Origin: Entonaema liquescens
Taxonomy: Eukaryota; Ascomycota; Sordariomycetes; Xylariales; Xylariaceae
Direction: 5' to 3'
Assembly: GCA_902805475.1 (NCBI GenBank)
Contig: CADCSX010000012.1
Location: forward strand, 496,001-560,000
DNA length: 64,000 nucleotides
The notes below the pieces were generated by a model, which saw only the letters and a list, made by a program, of their open reading frames with translations, did not search any database and was not told the DNA's origin. Shown here in pieces: positions 57,501 to 64,000 of this stretch. How positions within the stretch are numbered: position 1 is the stretch's first letter; each line of letters starts with the position of its first letter. Both the position numbers and the translations under genes were made by a program.

Positions 57501-58503
57501 TAGCCCACCTATGTGAGATAAATCTAACAACACAGAAACGACTCACTTCTTATTTTTTACGTAGATAACAGTGAAAAAAGATAAACTAGAAACACAAAAA
57601 TAAAAACGTACAACACCAGGTATTCGCTGGTCGTCACCGACCCAACTACTAATCCGGCCGTATTTGGCTTGTCTAAGGGAGAGCGGACGGGATCCCGAAT
57701 TTTCCAAATCGTATGGTCGTACGTGATTTACTGTGCTGTTACTAAAACCTATATTTCTTCCTCTACATACCGTAGGATTAACTTCAATCATGCCGGGTTT
57801 CGTTCTAAAATACTGAGCTAGGGGGTAACAAGCAGGGAAATCACCCCCCCACGCCCCAGCCTAGCTAGCATGGTATATGGTTATCAAAGATGTCATTCTC
57901 ACCAATACAACGCCTACAATATGTCTCTTAAGTTGTGTGATGCCCGGTTCAATAGTCTAGGAGACTAGTTGCCAGCCGCGTCATGAACAGGATTAACATG
58001 TTCATGATATGGCTAGATTCTATCTCATCAACTTCCTCGCTTCACATATGAGCCGCTGACAAGTCTAGACATTGTAACTAAGTCATGGCGTCGACGGCGC
58101 TATAAACTTGGGATTATAAGCGATATGTGGTTGCTTAAAACAAGGTCACGGCGGAGCGATCTTCGGGGCTTTGCCTATCGCAGGGAACACGAGGCTTTTG
58201 GCTACTTTCGCTCATCTCCGAAGTGGCATCTCGGAAACTACAATGTTAAGGTTCTGGGATCCTAGGGCAATGGGAGGCTCGTATGGCAGCTGAAGTCGAC
58301 ATATCTAAGGTATCAACCTGAAGAAGGCGTCAATATCAGTATGGTCTTCTGAATATAAATATCCCCTGATTCTTCCCTTTTCATGTGAGTTGAAGCACCA
58401 CCAAATCATCCAATCTCAAGACTTCTTGTACTCGATAATCTTCACTTCTTACCTCTCTCTTCGCAAACATCCAAGCTTACCAGCTCACTCACCTACCTTT
58501 GCA
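54539..58503. other. Nearly 4 kb without a recognisable gene
   Basis: The longest gene-free stretch in the window. Only short open frames occur, none with recognisable domains; two on the - strand (56844-57113 and 57543-57791) have fairly normal residue composition and share a short IEVNP-type segment, so a decayed duplicated sequence is possible. TACCTAGGTA copies sit near 55578 and 57361. No terminal inverted repeats or transposase were seen. Confidence 0.5.
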
Positions 58504-60820
58504 ATGGCTCCTTCAAGCTATGTTGGCTTTGCCGGAATCTGGTCCATGGACCTGGGCGCCGCTGTCCCACGGGCAGAAAGCTCCTTTAGCACGGAGACAA
58601 CCGCCGAGTCCATCTTCGATCCCGATTATCGCTCCCTTGTTGACGAAAATGACTACAAGGATGGCGGGAAGTATCGATGTGAGTACAAGCTAATTCTTCT
58701 TCTTCTTCTTCTCGTGATATACGTAAGTAGCTTGGCTCACATACCATAAAGCTATCGTAAAACTGCAGATGCGATACGAAAAGCAAAGCCCGGACGACAA
58801 GAACTTCGCTATGGGTACTGGTTGGTTGATTCGACCTGACCTGCTTATCACCGCTGGCCACAACGTCTACAGTTGGTCTGGTGCTGGAAGCGAGGACAAG
58901 CTCGGCCGAGCAGTTCATATCAAGTGCTATGTCGGCTACCACGGCAGGGACTCGCTCAAATCCCCTATCGTCCAGTGCCGTCTGGCCAAGAACATCGTTA
59001 CTACTGCCGAGTGGCTCACTGGCAAGGACAACCGTCATCGCGACGTTGCTTTTATCCAAGTCGACCGTCCATTTGAGGGAAACCTTCGCGTATTTTCTTA
59101 CAAGGCCACGCCTAAGATCGGTGACGAAATGATCGGAGTCGTCGGGTACCCAGCGGACAAGTCGATTACTGACGAGGACGGCCGCGAAGAAAAGGGTGCG
59201 CTGATGTACGAGCAATTCAACGACATCCAGTACAACCTCGAGGACCCCAGGAACAAGCCGCCCATGCTCAAGTATCGCATCTCTACCTTTGGTGGTGAGC
59301 TCTCGAGTCCTTTGCCAGATACTCTCTGAACACGATGCTAACTACCTTTGCTAGGTCAATCTGGAGCTCCGGTGATTCGCAAGAACGCTAAACAAGTCGC
59401 CATAGCCACTCATGTTTACGGTGGTGGTGATAAGAACCAGGCTAGTATCATTGGGAAGCTTGGGAATGACTACGATTCTCTTCTTAGCGCTTTCACTCAG
59501 CAGTACCCATCCGCCGGCGAGTACGAGGGTATCAGACTTGTAAACCCTCTCTCAGGAACGGCTGGAACTGCCCCAGCAAACGGGTTGTCTATTCTCCAGC
59601 CAGCGTTAACTATTCAGCCTCTCAAACAGACCACTATATACTCCCAGACTGGTGCCATTCAGACTGGTTTCCCTCCTACAGAGGGTCTGACCGCTGTCAA
59701 TTCAGGCAATGGCGGAGTGGAGGCTGAAGGGTTTTTGGACAGCCTCAAAGCCATTGGAAGGGTTGTTACTGGCGTGGGAAAGGCCGCTTTACCTCTCATG
59801 TCGCCTCTGCTGGGACCCGCTGGAGGGCCCGTCTCCGCAATCGCTGGCGCAGCTCTTGGTGCGGTCGCTAACGTCTGCTCCGAGTCTTTCATGGATGGAG
59901 CGGGCCCTCAACCATCCTTGAAGCCAGCGTCTACGTCAAAGGGAAGCACAGAGCGTGCGATCCTAGCCGAGGCTTCCCTCCAGGCTGTGCTGAAGATGGA
60001 TAACCATCACCCCCTTACTGTGCGAATCCTAGGTGACATGCAGAAGACATACACGGTTATGGCACCCAACGTAAAGCACATCGCACCCAAGCTTGCTCCT
60101 GGTCTCTTAAACTCCGCGTATAGAATCACCGTGGAAAAGAACTACATCCAGAAAAACAGCGCTCGGCGCGCCACCCTCCCCGCTCGCCCATTGAAACTTA
60201 CCATCAACAACGGCGCAGAGTCTGCCTTCGCTTCAAATGACTTCATCGACGGCATGCTGAAACCCACCAAGCCCCTAGAAGGCGAGGAGTCCTTCTTCGA
60301 CGGTCTAGGCAGCTTGATCCAGACCGGACTCAAGTACAGCAAGCCGCTGCTTCGACAGGGCGCCAAGATGGGCTTCCAGTACATCAACAAGGTGCTCGCG
60401 GAGTCTAGCTTCGACGCGGAGAGCGCCTTCGAGAGCCACGACGTGCAAGCGGCCGAGCTCGTCGCCAAGCGCGCCGTCATGGGCGAGGCCGCTCTGCAAG
60501 CCATCATGAAGCTGAAGACGCCCGAACTAGAGCAGCTCGCGCTGGTCACCGACGCCGGCGATCTGCACGAGGAGAGCTGCTTCGACTTCATCAAGAGCGC
60601 GGCGCAGAAGATCGGCGCCGTGGTCCACGATATCGCCCCCGCGGTAATCAGTACCGTGGTCCCTCTCGTCGTCGACGCCGTGACCAAGACTAATGGCGCT
60701 GGGGTTGGTGGTAATGCCAAGTCGTCTCTTCCCACGCCCGTCGTCAGGAAGAAGAAGTCCGTCTTGAACATGATCAACGACGGCACACTCAAGGTGAGCG
60801 CTCTTGGACCCCTGATGTAG
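58504..60820 (+). CDS. Trypsin-like serine protease with a long amphipathic C-terminal region
   Basis: Exons 58504-58678, 58752-59294, 59355-60820; 727 aa. Start at the Met of MAPSSYVGFAG. The N-terminal ~290 residues are an S1/V8-like (glutamyl-endopeptidase-type) protease: catalytic His in LLITAGHNVYSW, Asp in RHRDVAFIQVD, Ser in GGQSGAPV after the second intron. No obvious signal peptide. The ~400-residue C-terminal part has three segments that begin E-x-F-[LFD]-D/F and continue as Gly/Ala/Val-rich amphipathic or hydrophobic stretches (about 59730-59875, 60289-60400, 60580-60690), separated by two similar helices (ERAILAEASLQAVLKM and AKRAVMGEAALQAIMKL). This tandem arrangement could associate with membranes or be released by the protease; both are inference. 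Confidence 0.75.
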
Positions 60821-62028
60821 TCGACGCCCTCGTTCGCGCGCATCCACCTGTTGTTAGGCCGGGGCTTAGGCGCGTTGATTCGAACCAGGATAAGCCTGTG
60901 TTTCAGGAGTTGTGAATGCCGTCGACTAATAATGATATTATAGGTTGCTGCATAGAATCCGCCAAGACTGGACACACCATTTGAACTGATACCACTCTAT
61001 TTTGTCGCTATATTATTGCCTCCCGTCGGGATTTCTTTTGTTTATTTCCTTGTGTTTGTATCCAACTACTTACGCTCCTTAACGGCGGGAGGCTGTTGAA
61101 AAAGGTTCTAAAAAAAAAGGGGGGGGGAAGAAAATCAGAAGGCAAGAAAAAAAGGGGGAGAATTTCGTAACCCGAAAAATAATATTTTCGTTCTCTGTAT
61201 ACTATATATTACTTCTGTCCTTCATTTACCATATTTGGATAGCTATATAGGCCCTATCAAATATACCTACATTCTTTATGTCTTCACACTTTTGCATTCG
61301 CAACAGTCAATCAGTGATCATCCCTTACCCCTTTCCCCAGTTAAACTATTGAAATGTTATGTTGATACAAATTTTCAGTAATTGGAACCGTCTAGACCCA
61401 TAGAATTATAGTTCTTGATTGCTTGGGACAACCTAGTTGTGCAATCAAATATGACTTAACTCCTATCCAAATAGCATCTCCCTTCTCTCTTATGCCCCTT
61501 TTACTATTGTTTTAGTTTTCGCCTAACTGAAATCTTGGTTGAAGGTTTACTGTAATAATAATTCTATAAATATAGGTCCTACTTGAATTAGTGGACAATT
61601 TCAATTATAAGGTCTCGGCGAGTGGTGTCACCTACATATCACTGGCTCCGCCGTTCGCGACGGATCCCCTAAGCCCCTATGTCACTTCTTAGCGAACACC
61701 TATCAGAGAGGCACAGCATGAAAAACACAAGGTAACCAGAGCTATTATGAGACCGAGGACATAAATATTTCAAAGTATCTTATACGCCTCATTTGCGATC
61801 GAAATCAAAATACTCGCTCATCTTAACTCGCTAAATCATGGTACAAAGCCGTCGCTCCATCGACCAAACCGCACATATACATATAATAGGTATCTCAAAG
61901 CACGTCCCTTAACCAGTGCACACAAGGCACTGGGCCCTTAACTCCGGCTCATCATCCCATCGTAACAATTCATAAGTTCGCATACAGAAAGACAGACTAG
62001 GCAAGGAAATAGACGTCATTCCTAAGCC
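60821..62028. other. Convergent intergenic region with A/G homopolymer runs
   Basis: Shared 3' flank of the protease and the glycine-rich protein. Around 61110-61160 A-runs pass into G-runs (A9G9-like, then A7G5). No gene. Confidence 0.5.
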
Positions 62029-64000
62029 CTAACCTCCGCCTCCTCCGCCGCCGCCGCCGCAACCTCCTCCGCCCTGCACATTTCCGTTAGTACACATGAA
62101 CCTACAGACAAGCTCACTATACGCAGGACACGTAAGAAGGCATCATTTCGCAAGATAAAGGGGGGGAGGGGGGTAGTGTTATACTTACGCCTCCGCCTCC
62201 GCATCCTCCTCCGCAGCCACCACTGCCGCCGGCGCCGCCGCAGATCGGACCGGACGATCCGCACTAAACGAGTGATGCGTTAGTATGCTGTTCTAGGGTT
62301 TCCTGGTAGGAACAGGGGGAACCAGTGAACCGAACATAAGAGCTAAAAAGATAGACAACACTCACACCACCACCACCACCACCACCGCTACCGCACGCAC
62401 CACTCCCACCACACCCCCCTCCACCCTGTCCGCACGCGCCAACCGCACACGCCCCCTGCGCGCCCTGTCCCGAGACCGCCAAGCCGGGGTCTCCGCCGGG
62501 GTAATAGCCGGGCGTGAAGTACATGGGGTAGACGTAGGGGCCGTACAGCATGTAAGGGTAGCCCCAATAGGTAAGGTAGTACTCCTCGCGGGGCGGGAGT
62601 TCGCGGCCCTTCTTCTGGGCGCGTTTCTGGGCGCGCTCGTAGTTGCGGTTGAGGTGCAGCTGGTGCATCTCGTGGATGCGGCGGTGGATAGACTCGCGGC
62701 TCGCGTTTATGTCGGTGAATTTGACGGCGTTGTGCGCCGAGATATGCGCGCTGCTGTCGGGCGGGCAGAGCGCTGCTTTGCCGGATTTGTGGAATGTGTC
62801 GGAGACTAAGGGGGGGGAGGGAAGTCAAGTTAGCGTTATAATTCAACGATTTAGGTACGGCGAGAGAAAGAGGGGGATAGACGAACTTTTCTCGTTCTTC
62901 GACATCCGGAGCTTGCTACCGAGAGATGACACGTGCGAAGCGCGGATCGACTCGCAATACCAGCACGTACACTCAGAGTATACTTCGCCGTACTGCTCTT
63001 GGTACTCCTTGCTTGTCCATTCGAAGGCGGCAGATAGCTTGTCCTCGTCAATCTTATCGTCGTGGTCGATGAGACGGCGCGTCCTCATCTGCATATACTT
63101 CGTGTATACCGGGGGACTGAGCTGATGCGTATGCCACGCCAAGTCTACGTCGAGAGTCGGAACGACAGTCCTGCCAGGGTTTCGAACCATGATATCTGCA
63201 AAGCGCTTGTACTTTCTAATCAGGCGCGACATTGTTTCCCGAGCGGCTGGGCTGTGAAGCCAGTCGATCTGTAGTCATGGTAAGCTCATGGCCATATATG
63301 CAATGTTAAACTTTCGAAATACTGTAGACTTGCCTTGTTCATCTTCTCTACAAATATTCCCTGGCGGAGTACAGCACCACCAAGATCAAGAGCAAAGGGA
63401 GAGGGGTTTCCCCAGTACCGTATCATCATTTTTCGAGTCTGTGCTTTCGCATCTTTACCGAGACGATAACGTTTACCTGCATCGCGTATTGTGACTCCCT
63501 CTATTTCCTTAATGGCGCTGTTGTCCTTTAGCGTGCGCTCGATGAGGATGCGGACGTCATTCATCGTCGGTGCTGGGGTACGATTGCGGCTAGTTAACAG
63601 CAACAACTCGCTGCGAAGGTGAAATCTGATCATCCTATTTGGAAACGTTCGCTCCTGCTGGCGATTTTCGCGAACTTCTCGTGGTAGTCCTGTTTCGTTC
63701 TCTAATACCGTACCTGGCATTGGTCGGCCATGAGAGAGGAGGGTCCGAGAATCTTTAACGAATTTTGCTACCTCCAGGAATTCTCTCGTAATTACTCTTT
63801 GGCATTTGCCGCACTTATACATGAAGTTTCCGTCTCCATAGCCCTCGCCGAGAAGGCCTGGATCTTGACCAGTATGATCTTCAGGTAGCCCACACGTCGT
63901 CCATGGTATCTCGAGGGTGTTTGCGCAACGGGGACATTTGAGGATTTTAACCATTGGGTCATCATTATCCCAACTCCGGCCTATAAGGTGTTCCCATGCC
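62029..64000 (-). CDS. Glycine-rich domain-containing protein (GRDP/DUF1399 family), 5' truncated
   Basis: Visible exons: 64000-63334 (open at the window edge), 63268-62887, 62805-62366, 62263-62189, 62073-62029. The domain is the GRDP type, with WLHSPAARETMSRLIRKYKR, FADIMVRNPGRTVVPTLDVD and LAWHTHQLSPPVYTKYM. A Cys pair KCPRCAN and KCGKCQR precede it and may bind zinc; ECTCWYC follows. The C-terminus is a Tyr/Pro/Gly segment (YWGYPYMLYGPYVYPMYFTP) and then a Gly/Cys-rich tail (CGQGGGGCGGSGACGSGG) built from three small exons, ending in poly-Gly. The first visible intron, 63269-63333, has a GC donor (AAG|GCAAGT). Exon 5' of this is outside the window. Biological role in fungi is unknown to me; plant members bind nucleic acid or affect stress responses. 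Confidence 0.8.
63269..63333 (-). other. GC-AG intron
   Basis: Donor AAG|GCAAGT and acceptor CTACAG join KMNK to IDWLHS in phase 0. GC donors with otherwise perfect consensus are the usual minority class. Confidence 0.7.

Overview
The window is a gene-dense, intron-bearing stretch of a filamentous ascomycete nuclear genome. It is probably a Sordariomycete, but Xylariales and Hypocreales cannot be told apart here. Reasons: short GT...AG introns of about 40-150 nt with CTAAC/CTGAC branch points, orthologues of core fungal genes (RPN11, RPD3/RpdA, TFB3, RPL23, NudC, Bud27/URI, MTC1, AP180), and fungal-specific families (Dit1-type isocyanide synthase, SesB-like hydrolase, DUF7025-type AAA ATPase, a glycine-rich-domain protein). 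Intergenic DNA is AT-richer and dotted with the palindrome TACCTAGGTA and its half-sites.

Layout. 0-3.3 kb: C-terminus of a glycosyltransferase-type protein with tandem ubiquitin-interacting motifs, then a small acidic CHZ-like protein. 3.7-6.2 kb: mitochondrial aspartyl-tRNA synthetase (-). 8.2-10.3 kb: AP180/CALM clathrin adaptor (+). 11.4-16.4 kb: TFB3 (-), NudC (+), URI/Bud27 (-). 16.9-20.9 kb: a Ctr copper transporter and a Dit1/PvcA isocyanide synthase, both on the - strand. 22.7-25.8 kb: an unknown protein and proteasome lid deubiquitinase RPN11 (-). 26.8-35.1 kb is an accessory block: a SesB-like alpha/beta hydrolase (+), a large DUF7025-type AAA ATPase (-) and a degenerate NTPase/STAND-like protein (+). 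35.7-38 kb: class I histone deacetylase RpdA (-). 40.5-43.2 kb: a glutathione transferase and ribosomal protein L23 (+). 44.1-44.9 kb: a gene-free array of hairpins. 45-48.2 kb: a large AT-hook nuclear protein (-). 49.9-51.6 kb: MTC1-like protein (+). 52.3-54.5 kb: NAD malic enzyme (-). 58.5-60.8 kb: trypsin-like protease with an unusual amphipathic C-terminal region (+). 62-64 kb: glycine-rich-domain protein (-), cut by the window edge.

Most interesting signals: (1) seven hairpins at 44.10-44.69 kb, six of them nearly back to back, whose stems differ in sequence but remain self-complementary while the apical core TYCAAGTATC is invariant; (2) a copper transporter beside an isocyanide synthase, which fits a copper-binding isocyanide (chalkophore) module; (3) a short similar motif at the C-terminus of the SesB-like hydrolase and the N-terminus of the NTPase-like protein, an arrangement known for amyloid-signalling pairs in fungi; (4) four genes whose reading frame breaks in exactly the way one missing base would cause, three of them at 4-base homopolymers, which suggests residual assembly errors rather than four pseudogenes.

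Exon boundaries were deduced by eye from splice consensus, phase and protein family fit. Where a boundary is weak this is stated in the entry.
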